Shown here piece by piece: positions 1 to 8,272 of a stretch of 64,000 nt of DNA. The stretch is from Sinomonas sp. P10A9 (GTDB lineage Bacteria > Actinomycetota > Actinomycetes > Actinomycetales > Micrococcaceae). Below the pieces are notes generated by a model that saw only the letters and a program-made list of their open reading frames with translations, had not been told where the DNA came from and did no database searches. The stretch spans positions 3,844,001 to 3,908,000 of the forward strand of contig NZ_CP163302.1 of NCBI RefSeq assembly GCF_041022165.1, given 5' to 3'. Numbering within the stretch: position 1 is the stretch's first letter; each line of letters begins with the position of its first letter. Both the position numbers and the translations under genes were made by a program.

Positions 1-104
1 CATCGGATGTCGTCCTTGGCTCGAAGAGGGTCGGGGCAGTCGGGCGAACCGTGCGCTCCCGGCTGCGGGTGCTGTCGTCTCGACGTGTGATCACCATCAT
101 AGTT

Positions 105-132
105 GGATTCGATCAAAGATCAATGCTTGATC
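105..132. promoter_or_regulatory. GATC-type inverted operator box, copy 1
   Basis: The 17-mer GGATTCGATCAAAGATC (105-121) is followed by a further TTGATC half (127-132). The exact reverse complement of the 17-mer recurs at 1037-1053 in front of the MFS operon, so this is very likely an operator for the GntR regulator encoded at 216. The window's first three bases are CAT, preceded on the minus strand by AAGGA nine bases upstream, so a divergent leftward gene may start at position 3 and share this box. Confidence 0.6.
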
Positions 133-203
133 TCCGCCGGGGCCGTTCGTTGAGTCGTCCGTTGAGGCGGCGTGGTTCACGCAGCGCGGCGGAGATCCGC
201 CGA

Positions 204-209
204 TATATT
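204..209 (+). promoter_or_regulatory. -10 box of leaderless gntR transcript
   Basis: TATATT lies six bases before the ATG at 216 and there is no Shine-Dalgarno sequence, so transcription would start at the start codon. A TTTGATC half-site (208-214) overlaps the presumed start point, consistent with autoregulation. I see no good -35 hexamer. Confidence 0.45.
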
Positions 210-215
210 TGATCC

Positions 216-899
216 ATGCCGATTTCCAAGCGGGCCGAGCCGGCGCTGCTGACCGACCAGGTCTATGCGACGCTTCACGCCGCGATCCTCAACGGGGATC
301 TGCCCGCTGGGTCTCGGCTCACGGTGCGCGAGCTCGCCGAACAGGTGGGAACGAGCGCGATGCCGGTCCGCGAGGCGATCCGACGGCTCGAGGAAGCCGG
401 GATGGTTGAACGCGAACCCCACAAGGGCGCGGTCGTCAAGGCCCTCACGCTCGAGGAGCTCGTCCATGTCTACGACATCCGGCGCCTGCTCGAAGTCGAG
501 GCGGCGCGCCTGGGCAGCGAGCACGTCACGGATGAGGACTGCGACAGGATGCAGGCGGAGTACGACCTCATGCGCGAGGCAATCCGAGAACGCAGGGTCG
601 TGGACCTCCTGGACCACGACGAATCGCTCCTCACCATCCTCTACAGCGCCTCGGACAACCCGCTGCTCGTGAAGATGATCCAGAACCTCTGGCTCCAGTG
701 CCGGGCCTACAAGATCGTGGGCGCCACCGGCACCCTCGACGCCGTCGGCGACGACTCGCTGTGGCGGTACCAGCAGTCACTCATCACCGCCGCCCGCAAC
801 CGGGACGCCATCTCGGGCGCGGCGGTCAACGACGCCTCGCTCGTCAACGCCACGAACCGCATCAAGGCCCTCCTCGCGGCCCAGCGCAGCGGCAACTAG
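216..899 (+). CDS. GntR family transcriptional regulator (FadR/FCD type)
   Basis: 227 aa. An N-terminal winged helix-turn-helix (about residues 12-75, with the family motif PVREAIRRLEEAGMV) is followed by an all-helical FCD ligand domain (about 80-210). In typical FCD domains a D..FH motif and two later histidines bind a metal; here those positions read DESLLTILY and a His-poor C-terminal helix, so the metal site looks lost. It is followed by the MFS / FAD enzyme / DapA operon and shares with it an inverted box (105-121 and 1037-1053). It is therefore probably the local regulator of that operon, responding to its substrate or an intermediate. ATG at 216 has a -10 box six bases upstream and appears leaderless. 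Confidence 0.88.
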   Translation: MPISKRAEPALLTDQVYATLHAAILNGDLPAGSRLTVRELAEQVGTSAMPVREAIRRLEEAGMVEREPHKGAVVKALTLEELVHVYDIRRLLEVEAARLGSEHVTDEDCDRMQAEYDLMREAIRERRVVDLLDHDESLLTILYSASDNPLLVKMIQNLWLQCRAYKIVGATGTLDAVGDDSLWRYQQSLITAARNRDAISGAAVNDASLVNATNRIKALLAAQRSGN

Positions 900-1017
900 C
901 CCCACAGGGCGGACCCGGCGGGACGTCAGCGCGCCCCGGAAGTCCGCACGCGCCGTCGTCCGCCGAAGGCATGCTCTCATCCCACGCTGCGCAGCCAGCA
1001 GAACCTGCTGCAATTTT

Positions 1018-1053
1018 TTGATCAAAAGGCTTGCTAGATCTTTGATCGAATCC
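1018..1053. promoter_or_regulatory. GATC-type operator box, copy 2, in the 302-bp gap before the MFS operon
   Basis: TTGATC (1018-1023) and GATCTTTGATCGAATCC (1037-1053) lie in the intergenic stretch 900-1201. The latter is the exact reverse complement of 105-121. The rest of this stretch shows no gene; it holds the promoter region and leader of the operon at 1202. Confidence 0.6.
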
Positions 1054-1201
1054 TATCTTTGTAGATGAGACGTGCTTCACAACAGCGAGAGATCACCGGC
1101 ACGTCGCCCCAGCCCTTCAGCGCACCAGCGCATCGGCTCCGGCGCACCGGAGCCCCTCGAATCACGATCGAACCCCGCGCTACATCGACCAGGAGTTCTC
1201 G

Positions 1202-2563
1202 ATGACCACCAATCCGTTGGACGACGCACCACTGTCCCCCTTCCACAAGAAGCTCGCATTGTTCTCCTCGGGCGGCCCGTTCCTCGACGGCTACGTCCTG
1301 TCCATCATCGGAGTTGCAATGGCGCAGCTCACGGGCCAGTGGCATCTGGACGCGACCGAGCAGGGCCTCATCGGGGCCTCAACGCTCTTGGGCATCCTGC
1401 TCGGCGCGTTCGCCGGCGGCTACCTGACCGACCTCTTCGGCCGGAAGATGCTGTTCACGATCGACCTCGTCGCCATCATCGCCTTCTCCGCGGCCCAGTT
1501 CTTCGTGGGCGACGTCGTGTGGCTCATCGTGCTCCGCCTGCTCATCGGAGTGGCGGTCGGCGCGGACTACCCCATAGCGACGTCGCTGCTCGCCGAGTTC
1601 GCACCGAGGAAGTACCGCGGGCCGCTGCTCGGCCTGTACGTCACGATGTGGTTCGTCGGCGCGGCCGCCGCCTACATCTTCGGTGAGATGCTCACCAACC
1701 TCGGCCCGGACGGCTGGCGGTGGATGCTGGCCAGCGCCGCGCTGCCCGCGCTGCTGATCGTCCTTGCCCGCATCGGGACGCCCGAATCGCCGCGATGGCT
1801 CGCGAGCCGTGGGCGCATCGACGAGGCCAACGCCGTGCTCCGGCAGGTCTACGGCGAGGGCGTGAGCATCGCCGACCTCCCCGACGAGGTGAAGGAGAAC
1901 CTCAACGTCCGGGCACTCCTCCGCTCAGGCTACGGCGGGCGCATGCTGTTCATCGCCGTCTTCTGGACGGCCTCGATCATCCCGCTGTTCGCGGTCTACG
2001 CCTTCGCTCCTGCCATCCTCGGCGCGCTTCACCTCGACGGCGACATGGCCCAGTGGGGCTCGGCACTCATCACCGTGATGTTCATGGTCGGCTGCGTCAT
2101 CGCCGTCTTCGTGGTGAACAGGATGGGACGCCGCCCCCTCATGATCCACAGCTTCCTCTGGTCCGGGGTCGCGTTGGCGCTCCTCGGCCTGTTCCCCGGC
2201 GCGCCGACGGCGATCGTCATGGTCCTCTTCATCGGCTACGCAACCCTCATTGGCGGCACGCAGATCATGCAGTGGGTCTACCCCAACGAGCTGTTCCCCA
2301 CCGAGATCCGCGGCTCGGCCGTCGGTCTGGCGTCCTCGCTCAGTCGCATCGGCGCCGCCGTGGGCACGTTCCTCGTGCCCGTGGCACTCAACAGCCTCGG
2401 CATCGGGACCACGATGCTCATCGCCGCCGGCATCACCCTCTTCGGCGCCGCGATCTCCGTCTTCTGGGCCCCCGAGACCCGTGGCCTGTCCCTGAGTGAG
2501 AGCGCGTCCCTCGCCGGCGCGGCTGCTCAGCCGGCCGGGGCCCGGAAGCTCGTCCGCTCCTAG
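1202..2563 (+). CDS. MFS transporter, sugar-porter/metabolite:H+ symporter type
   Basis: 453 aa with about twelve hydrophobic segments. The cytoplasmic loop 2-3 motif GGYLTDLFGRKM (about residues 73-84) is the MFS signature, and the C-terminus has PETRGLSLSE, the sugar-porter ending motif. It acts in the cytoplasmic membrane and should import the substrate used by the two enzymes encoded directly downstream. The start ATG at 1202 gives a short cytoplasmic N-terminus typical of the family. The GntR-type box at 1037-1053 lies upstream. The substrate cannot be told from sequence; an organic or sugar acid is plausible because of the DapA-family lyase in the same operon. Confidence 0.88.
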   Translation: MTTNPLDDAPLSPFHKKLALFSSGGPFLDGYVLSIIGVAMAQLTGQWHLDATEQGLIGASTLLGILLGAFAGGYLTDLFGRKMLFTIDLVAIIAFSAAQFFVGDVVWLIVLRLLIGVAVGADYPIATSLLAEFAPRKYRGPLLGLYVTMWFVGAAAAYIFGEMLTNLGPDGWRWMLASAALPALLIVLARIGTPESPRWLASRGRIDEANAVLRQVYGEGVSIADLPDEVKENLNVRALLRSGYGGRMLFIAVFWTASIIPLFAVYAFAPAILGALHLDGDMAQWGSALITVMFMVGCVIAVFVVNRMGRRPLMIHSFLWSGVALALLGLFPGAPTAIVMVLFIGYATLIGGTQIMQWVYPNELFPTEIRGSAVGLASSLSRIGAAVGTFLVPVALNSLGIGTTMLIAAGITLFGAAISVFWAPETRGLSLSESASLAGAAAQPAGARKLVRS

Positions 2564-2621
2564 ACCAAGCACCCTCCAGGCCGTCCCCGAGACGTCCCCT
2601 CGACAAAGGAAAGTCACGAAC

Positions 2622-4022
2622 ATGAAAGATGTAGTCATCGTCGGAGCTGGACTCGCCGGCCTCTCTGCGGGATGGCGGCTGCGCCACTGGGACACGGTCC
2701 TGCTCGAGTCGGAGGGCCGGGTGGGCGGGAGGATCCGCTCGGAGCGGCGCGGTGCCTACTGGATGAACTGGGGAGGTCACGTCTTCGCGGGGCCCGGATC
2801 GTCCACCGACGCCCTGCTGAACGAGGTCGGGGTCACAGCCGTGGAAATCCCCGGCTCGCTCCAGGCCCTGGCGATGAACGGGAAGTTCATCCGCGAGGGG
2901 CACATCGCGACCTACCCGTTCCGCATCCCGATGCCGCTGTCCTCCCGCATCGCCACGATGCGCGCCGGCATCAAGGTCGTGGCCGGCGTCGCCAAGTACA
3001 CCGGAGTGGTACGCAAGCGGGCGGGCGAATCGGGCGCCACGCGCCAGCAGCGCATCTACGACTTCGAGAACGACAGCTCGTTCCTCGATTTCATCGGGGA
3101 CCTCCCCGAGGATGCCGCCGCTCTCTTCAAGACCACCGTGACCCGTTCGGCGGGAGACATGGACCAGATCTCGGCTGGTGCGGGAATCGGCTACTTCAGC
3201 CTGGTCCTCGGCTTCGGCCAGGGCCTGAACCGCGGCATCGTGGGCGGACCCTCGACACTGACCGAGTCGGTCGCGGCCGCGCTCGGGGACCGCATCCAGC
3301 TCGGCGCCACGGTGCAGGAAGTCGTGCACCGGAAGAACTCCGTCCTCGTGCGGTACAGCCAGGGCGGCGTGGACCGCGAAGTGGAGGCGCGCGCCGTCGT
3401 GCTCGCGACGACCGCGGACGTTTCGCACCGAATCGGGGTAGACCTCCCGGAGGACCTGCGGGGCGCGCTCGGCCAGATCAAGTACGGCCCGCACGTGAGC
3501 ACGGCCTTCCTGACGAACGAGACCTCGGCACGGCCGTGGGACGACATCTACGCCATTGCGGCGCCCAAGCGCTCGTTCGCGATCGCGCTGAACCAGGCAA
3601 GCATCGTGCGCGGCGCCGAGTCCGAACGCAAGCCGGGCGGCAGCTTCATGACCTTCTCCCCCGCGAGCCTCGGACGCGCACTGCTGGAGAAGAGCGACGA
3701 GGAGGTCATCCAGACCCACCTCTCCGACCTCGATGCGATCCTCGGCCACGGCTTCGCCGAGAGCGTCGTCGAGGCCAAGGCGAACCGGTGGAAGGTCGCC
3801 TCCCCGTACTGCTTCCCCGGCCGGGCCAAGATCCAGTCGACGCTCATGCGGGGCGCCGACCGTGTGTTCCTCGCCGGCGACTACCTCGGCACCCTCTACA
3901 CCGAGAGCTCGATCACCTCCGGCTTCTCGGCAGCCCAGGAGGCGGCGAGCCTCCTGGCCACGCAGCGGCAGACGCACCCCCTCTCGGATGTCTCCACAGG
4001 CGTCTCCAACGACGCGGCCTGA
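2622..4022 (+). CDS. FAD-dependent oxidoreductase, protoporphyrinogen oxidase/amine oxidase-like
   Basis: 466 aa. The N-terminus has the dinucleotide-binding motif VGAGLAGLSAG (residues 7-17), then the amine-oxidase hallmark RVGGR (about 36-40), and the C-terminal FAD motif RVFLAGDYLG. This layout is that of the flavin amine oxidase / PPOX superfamily, which oxidises C-N or C-C bonds with FAD. ATG at 2622 is preceded by AAAGGAAAG, which decides the start; the reading frame is open further upstream but that part overlaps the transporter. The gene lies 58 bp after the transporter and 59 bp before the DapA-family gene, so it belongs to that operon. The substrate is unknown; a role in haem synthesis is unlikely in this context. 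Confidence 0.82.
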   Translation: MKDVVIVGAGLAGLSAGWRLRHWDTVLLESEGRVGGRIRSERRGAYWMNWGGHVFAGPGSSTDALLNEVGVTAVEIPGSLQALAMNGKFIREGHIATYPFRIPMPLSSRIATMRAGIKVVAGVAKYTGVVRKRAGESGATRQQRIYDFENDSSFLDFIGDLPEDAAALFKTTVTRSAGDMDQISAGAGIGYFSLVLGFGQGLNRGIVGGPSTLTESVAAALGDRIQLGATVQEVVHRKNSVLVRYSQGGVDREVEARAVVLATTADVSHRIGVDLPEDLRGALGQIKYGPHVSTAFLTNETSARPWDDIYAIAAPKRSFAIALNQASIVRGAESERKPGGSFMTFSPASLGRALLEKSDEEVIQTHLSDLDAILGHGFAESVVEAKANRWKVASPYCFPGRAKIQSTLMRGADRVFLAGDYLGTLYTESSITSGFSAAQEAASLLATQRQTHPLSDVSTGVSNDAA

Positions 4023-4081
4023 ACCTGGCGCCACCTCACGAACTCCAGAACCGCTCACCACCCCAGAACAAGGAACCCTCC

Positions 4082-4975
4082 ATGTCCCGTGACCTCCGCG
4101 GCGTCCTCACCGCCCTCTCCACCCCCTTCGGCCCCGAAGAGGCCATCGACGTCCCCACCCTGCGCCGGGTCGTCGACCGCTCCATCGACGCCGGCGTCGA
4201 CGGCGTCGTGGCCGCTGGCTCCACCGGCGAAGTCGGGGCCCTCTCATCCGAGGAGCGCCTGCTCCTCATCGACACGGTCATCGAGCACACCGACGGGCGC
4301 GTCCCGGTCATCGCCCAGACCGGCGCAACCTCCACCCGCGAGGCCGTCCGACTCTCCAAGGCCGCCCAGGCCTCGGGCGCGGACGTGCTCATGCTCATCA
4401 CCCCGTACTACGAGCCGCTTTCGGTGGCCGAGACCGTCGCCTACATCAAGGACGTGGCCGGGGCCGTGGACCTGCCGGTCATGCTCTACAACATCCCGGC
4501 CGTCACCGGGGTGAACCTCGACCCGGCGACGGTCCGCTCGCTGGCCGAGGACGTTCCGAATATCCGCTACATCAAGGACTCGAGCGCGAACTGGGAGCAG
4601 GCCCTCCAGCTGATCCACCACCACAGCGACGTCATCGGCACGTTCATCGGCTGGGACGCCTACCTCTACAGCGCCCTCGTCGAGGGCGCGGCCGGCGTCA
4701 TGGCCGGCACCGCCAACGTGGTTCCCGAGGAGATCGTCGCGGTCAGCCGCCTCATCGCCGGGGGCGACCTCACGGGGGCACGTGTGCGCTGGAAGTCTCT
4801 GTACCCGGTCATCGACGCGCTCCTCTCGGTGCCGTTCATCCCGGCCGTCAAGGCCGGGCTGGCCCTGCAGGGGCTCCCCGCCGGCGCGGCCCGCCGCCCC
4901 ACCGCCGACCTCAACCCCGAGGACCTCGCCCGGCTCCAGCATGTGCTCTCCGCCCTCAAGCAGCCGGTCGGATAA
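4082..4975 (+). CDS. Dihydrodipicolinate synthase (DapA)/N-acetylneuraminate lyase family protein
   Basis: 297 aa TIM-barrel class I aldolase-type enzyme. GSTGEVG (46-52) is the pyruvate carboxylate-binding loop, Tyr136 in YNIPAVTG is the catalytic tyrosine and Lys165 in IRYIKDSS forms the Schiff base. Such enzymes add pyruvate to, or split it from, an aldehyde, or dehydrate sugar acids. It is the last gene of the MFS / flavoprotein / lyase operon, followed by a perfect 19-bp hairpin, so it is more likely a catabolic lyase or dehydratase than the housekeeping lysine-pathway enzyme. ATG at 4082 follows an AAGGAACCCTCC ribosome-binding region. Confidence 0.88.
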   Translation: MSRDLRGVLTALSTPFGPEEAIDVPTLRRVVDRSIDAGVDGVVAAGSTGEVGALSSEERLLLIDTVIEHTDGRVPVIAQTGATSTREAVRLSKAAQASGADVLMLITPYYEPLSVAETVAYIKDVAGAVDLPVMLYNIPAVTGVNLDPATVRSLAEDVPNIRYIKDSSANWEQALQLIHHHSDVIGTFIGWDAYLYSALVEGAAGVMAGTANVVPEEIVAVSRLIAGGDLTGARVRWKSLYPVIDALLSVPFIPAVKAGLALQGLPAGAARRPTADLNPEDLARLQHVLSALKQPVG

Positions 4976-5003
4976 CCGATTCAGAACCCCGCTGCGCCGA
5001 CCC

Positions 5004-5047
5004 ACGACGGCGGCGGCCCGCCCACCCAGGCGGGCCGCCGCCGTCGT
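5004..5047 (+). terminator. 19-bp perfect hairpin after the DapA-family operon
   Basis: Arms 5004-5022 and 5029-5047 pair perfectly around a 6-nt loop. There is no U tract, as is common in actinobacteria. Its arm sequence is closely related to that of the hairpin at 5552-5592. Confidence 0.75.
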
Positions 5048-5173
5048 GCGCGTGTGCGCCCCGATTTGCGAAACCGCCCAGAATGCACCAAAACTTATGT
5101 CTCGTTCGAACAGAATCCGACACGAGCGAGGGAGGGGCAACCGGCCCTTCCACTGATGGGAGGACGACAAACC

Positions 5174-5203
5174 ATGGGTCTCGGCGAAGAATTGGATCGC
5201 TGA
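5174..5203 (+). pseudogene. 9-codon stub resembling the start of a CsbD-family gene
   Basis: ATG at 5174 is preceded by GGGAGG at good spacing, but the frame ends after MGLGEELDR. CsbD-like stress proteins often begin MGL..K/E.LD and are commonly encoded beside GlsB/YeaQ proteins, which is the next gene here. I read it as the 5' remnant of a deleted csbD-like gene, or else a leader peptide for the gene at 5271. The rest of the 295-bp gap 4976-5270 shows only the hairpin and promoter-like sequence. Confidence 0.35.
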
Positions 5204-5270
5204 GCAGCACCGGACGCGTCCGCTCACACACAGAGTTCACCTGAATCATCATCTGAACAGGAGTAGTTCC

Positions 5271-5531
5271 ATGGGTTTCTTCGCTTTCCTCATTCTCGGT
5301 CTCATCGCTGGCGCGATCGCCAAGGCCATCCTCCCCGGCCGCCAGGGCGGCGGGATCATCATCACCATGCTTCTCGGCGTAGTCGGTGCCCTGGTGGGCG
5401 GCTGGGTGGGCGGCACCGTCTTCCACATCGGCCTCGAAGGCTTCTTCAACATCCAGACGTGGATCGTCGCGATACTCGGCTCGCTCGTGGTTCTGGCGAT
5501 CTACGGCGCGATCACCCGACGCCGCGCCTGA
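5271..5531 (+). CDS. GlsB/YeaQ/YmgE family stress-response membrane protein
   Basis: 86 aa. Three hydrophobic segments separated by Gly-rich turns (LIAGAIAKAILPGRQGGG, then LLGVVGALVGGWVGG) are the hallmark of the transglycosylase-associated protein family. These are small membrane proteins induced by general stress; their biochemical role is not settled. ATG at 5271 follows AACAGGAGTAGTTCC. The gene stands alone between two related hairpins and just after a truncated CsbD-like start, a common partner of this family. Confidence 0.88.
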   Translation: MGFFAFLILGLIAGAIAKAILPGRQGGGIIITMLLGVVGALVGGWVGGTVFHIGLEGFFNIQTWIVAILGSLVVLAIYGAITRRRA

Positions 5532-5551
5532 CCCGCGCACAGCCGACCTAC

Positions 5552-5592
5552 GACGGCGGCGGCTCGCCCACACGGGGCGGGTCGCCGCCGTC
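5552..5592 (+). terminator. 18-bp hairpin after the GlsB-type gene
   Basis: Arms 5552-5569 and 5575-5592 pair over 18 bp with two G-T wobbles and a 5-nt loop. The left arm shares GACGGCGGCGGC with the hairpin at 5004-5047. Confidence 0.7.
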
Positions 5593-5667
5593 CTGCGTCG
5601 TCGCTCGAAAGATGCGTCTGATCAACATAGGGTGCATATTGAGAAACAAATGGGCTACGATGTGTGC

Positions 5668-6966
5668 GTGACATCACAGGACATCGCGCCCACGCAGGAC
5701 ATCGAGCTCAGCGCCGAGACGCAGACTGCCCTCGAGCGTGCCGAGGCAAGCCATCGCCACGAGGCACTCTTCTCCGAACGGGCCCACAACATCAAGCAGT
5801 CGGCCGTTCGGGACGTCTTCGACATCTCGATCCGCCCCGGCCTCGTCTCCCTCGCCGGCGGATCCCCGAGCCTCACCAAGCTCCCGCTGGACCTCGTCGC
5901 CGAGACCGCGTCCCGCGTGATCACCGAGCACGGCATGGAAGCCCTGCACTACGGTGGCGGCAAGGGCACCCTCGAGCTTCGGACGCTCATCTGCGAGATC
6001 ATGGCCGAGGAAGGGATCCTCGGAGCCTCGCCGGAGGATGTCGTCGTGACCACCGGCTCGCAGTCCGCCCAAGACATCGCGGCGAAGGTCTTCTGCAACC
6101 CCGGCGACGTCGTGCTCGTCGAGGACCCCACTTACGTCGGTGCGCTCAACACGTTCGAGGCGTACCAGGTGCAGGTCGAGCCGATCCGCATGGACGTGGA
6201 CGGGCTCGACCCCACAGAGCTCGAGGCGCGCATCGCTGCCCTTGAAGCCGAGGGCAAAACCATCAAGATCCTCTACACGATCCCGAGCTTCAACAACCCC
6301 TCGGGCATCACGATGGCCGCCGAACGCCGGCAGCGCGTCGTCGACATCTGCCGCGGCCACAACATCCTCGTCCTCGAGGACAACCCGTACGGCATGCTCC
6401 GCTTCGACGGGCACCCGCTCACGCCGCTGCGCGCCGACAACCCGGACGACGTCATCTACTGCGGCTCGTTCTCCAAGATCTTCTCCCCGGGCGTACGCCT
6501 CGGCTGGGCGCTCGTGCCGAAGCACCTGTACCGCCGGTTCTACCTCGCCGCCGAGGCCGTGGTGCTCTGCCCGTCCACCCTCAACCAGATGCTCGTCACC
6601 GAGTTCTTCCGCGTCTTCGACTGGCGCGGCTACCTCGCAGAGTCCCGCGCCGTGTACGCGGAGCGCTGCGCCGCGATGCTCGACGCGCTCGCCGCGGAGT
6701 TCCCGGCCGAGGCGACGTGGACGACGCCGGACGGCGGCTTCTTCGTGTGGATCACCCTCCCCGAGGGAATCGACACCTACCCCCTGCTGTACCAGGCGAT
6801 CGACGCGGGGGTCGTGTTCATCCCCGGCGCCGCGTTCACGCCGTCGGACGTTCCGAGCAACAAGCTCCGGCTCGCGTTCTCCGGCGTGGCGCCCGAGCAG
6901 ATCCGCGAGGGCGTGCGGCGGCTGGCCCCGGTGATCCGCGCGGCGGTGGAGGCCCACCGGGGCTGA
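5668..6966 (+). CDS. PLP-dependent aminotransferase, class I/II (LysN/2-aminoadipate type)
   Basis: 432 aa fold-type I enzyme. The N-terminal SLAGGSPS motif, NNPSG, the pyridine-nitrogen Asp in LEDNPYG and the Schiff-base Lys270 in GSFSKIFSPGVRLGW identify a class I/II aminotransferase of the branch that also forms the C-terminal domain of MocR regulators. It transfers an amino group from an alpha-amino acid to 2-oxoglutarate or similar in the cytosol. I chose GTG 5668 because TACGAT (5656-5661) six bases upstream would give a leaderless transcript; ATG 5650, in frame, is the alternative. Monocistronic, with a convergent MFS gene downstream. Confidence 0.85.
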   Translation: MTSQDIAPTQDIELSAETQTALERAEASHRHEALFSERAHNIKQSAVRDVFDISIRPGLVSLAGGSPSLTKLPLDLVAETASRVITEHGMEALHYGGGKGTLELRTLICEIMAEEGILGASPEDVVVTTGSQSAQDIAAKVFCNPGDVVLVEDPTYVGALNTFEAYQVQVEPIRMDVDGLDPTELEARIAALEAEGKTIKILYTIPSFNNPSGITMAAERRQRVVDICRGHNILVLEDNPYGMLRFDGHPLTPLRADNPDDVIYCGSFSKIFSPGVRLGWALVPKHLYRRFYLAAEAVVLCPSTLNQMLVTEFFRVFDWRGYLAESRAVYAERCAAMLDALAAEFPAEATWTTPDGGFFVWITLPEGIDTYPLLYQAIDAGVVFIPGAAFTPSDVPSNKLRLAFSGVAPEQIREGVRRLAPVIRAAVEAHRG

Positions 6967-6980
6967 CGCCCGCGCGACGT

Positions 6981-8189
6981 TCAGGCCATGGCTAGGACGC
7001 GGCGCTGGGTGCGGACGAGGGTGACCGCCGTGGCCGCGACGAGCACGAGCATGACCGCGCCGAAGCCGATGACCGACGGCACGAGCGGCAGCGCCTGGAG
7101 CGCGAGGCCCAGGACGACCACCGGCAGGGCCATCCCGATGTAGCCCACAAGGAACAGGCCCGCGAGCGCCTCGCCACGGGTCTCTGCGGGGGCGATGGAG
7201 ACGACGGTTCCGAGCGCAGACTTGAAGGTCACGCCGACGCCGGAGCCAGCCACGAGGCCGCCGACCACGAGCAGCACGAGCGACGACGCGACGATCGCCG
7301 AGGTCGTCAGGACGAGGCCCGCGGCGAGCAGCACCAGGCCGACGCCGAACTGCGCCGTGCGGGCCCACCGCGAAGACAGCACCTGGAACGCGGCCGAGGC
7401 GGCGAAGACGAGGAAGGCCACGAGTCCGGCCACGATGTGGGACCTGATGCCCAGCTGGCCGGCCACGAAGGAGGGGGCGAGCGAGGTGAAGAAGCCGAAC
7501 ATCGCGAACCCCACGAATGCCATCATGGTCGCGGCGATGTACTGGCCGAGCCCCTCGCGCGGGACCACGACCCGCTGGGGCCGGTACTCCCACGACTGGT
7601 CCACACCCTCGACGGTCTCGGGAACGGTGACGATCAGCAGCGCGCCGACCACCAGCAGGAAGCCGAAGACCACGTACGGGGTGACGAGCGGCTGCGGCGC
7701 GTACTCCGCGAGGGCACCGGTGACGAGCGGCCCGACGCCGATGCCGCCGATGTTCGCGGCGGTGGAGACCACCTCGGCCCGGCGCGTACCGGTGCCGGGG
7801 CGGGCGACGCCGTGGAGCTCGGTGAGGTGGGCCGTCGCGGTGGCGGTGAGCATGCCGATGCCGAGGCCGCAGATGAACCGGGCCAGCAGGAGGCCGGGCA
7901 CGTCCGGCCAGACCATGAAGACGAGGACGGAGAGCACATTCAGGAGCACTGCTGGGGCGATGATGCGTCGCCGCCCGAACCTGTCCGAGATGTGCCCCGC
8001 GAGGAACAGGCTGATGACGACGCCCAGGGCGTAGGCGGCGAAGATGAGGGTGATGGTGAAGGCGCTGAAGCCGTCCCGCTGCTGGTAGAGCACGTAGAGG
8101 GGAGCGGGGGCGCCGGCGAAGGCCATCGTGATCATGAAGACGAACGTGACGATCCAGAAGCCGCGGCCGTGGGCTGATTTCTTGGGCAT
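6981..8189 (-). CDS. MFS transporter (drug/metabolite efflux-like)
   Basis: 402 aa with about twelve transmembrane segments. The loop 2-3 motif AGHISDRFGRRRI (about residues 64-76) is the MFS signature. The size and the absence of sugar-porter motifs suit a small-molecule exporter. It is divergent from a LysR regulator, with 83 bp between the starts, the usual layout for LysR control of a transporter. The substrate is unknown. Confidence 0.82.
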   Translation of the reverse strand: MPKKSAHGRGFWIVTFVFMITMAFAGAPAPLYVLYQQRDGFSAFTITLIFAAYALGVVISLFLAGHISDRFGRRRIIAPAVLLNVLSVLVFMVWPDVPGLLLARFICGLGIGMLTATATAHLTELHGVARPGTGTRRAEVVSTAANIGGIGVGPLVTGALAEYAPQPLVTPYVVFGFLLVVGALLIVTVPETVEGVDQSWEYRPQRVVVPREGLGQYIAATMMAFVGFAMFGFFTSLAPSFVAGQLGIRSHIVAGLVAFLVFAASAAFQVLSSRWARTAQFGVGLVLLAAGLVLTTSAIVASSLVLLVVGGLVAGSGVGVTFKSALGTVVSIAPAETRGEALAGLFLVGYIGMALPVVVLGLALQALPLVPSVIGFGAVMLVLVAATAVTLVRTQRRVLAMA

Positions 8190-8272
8190 GGCTCCAAGTC
8201 TCGGGCCAACCTACCGATCACGTCCAACACTCATTGGTGCTTTAATCGATCACCGTCGACGATACTTGTTCC

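Noticed and set aside
2672..4081. Long open frame running through the FAD oxidoreductase gene into the DapA-family gene
   Set aside because: It is the out-of-frame shadow of the flavoprotein gene; only the part from ATG 4082 shows family motifs.
4082..4975. Housekeeping dapA
   Set aside because: Operon context with a transporter and flavin oxidase under a GntR regulator suits a catabolic family member.
5674..7593. Minus-strand 639-codon open frame
   Set aside because: Arg/Gly/His-rich composition and full overlap with the aminotransferase and MFS genes mark it as a G+C-rich shadow.
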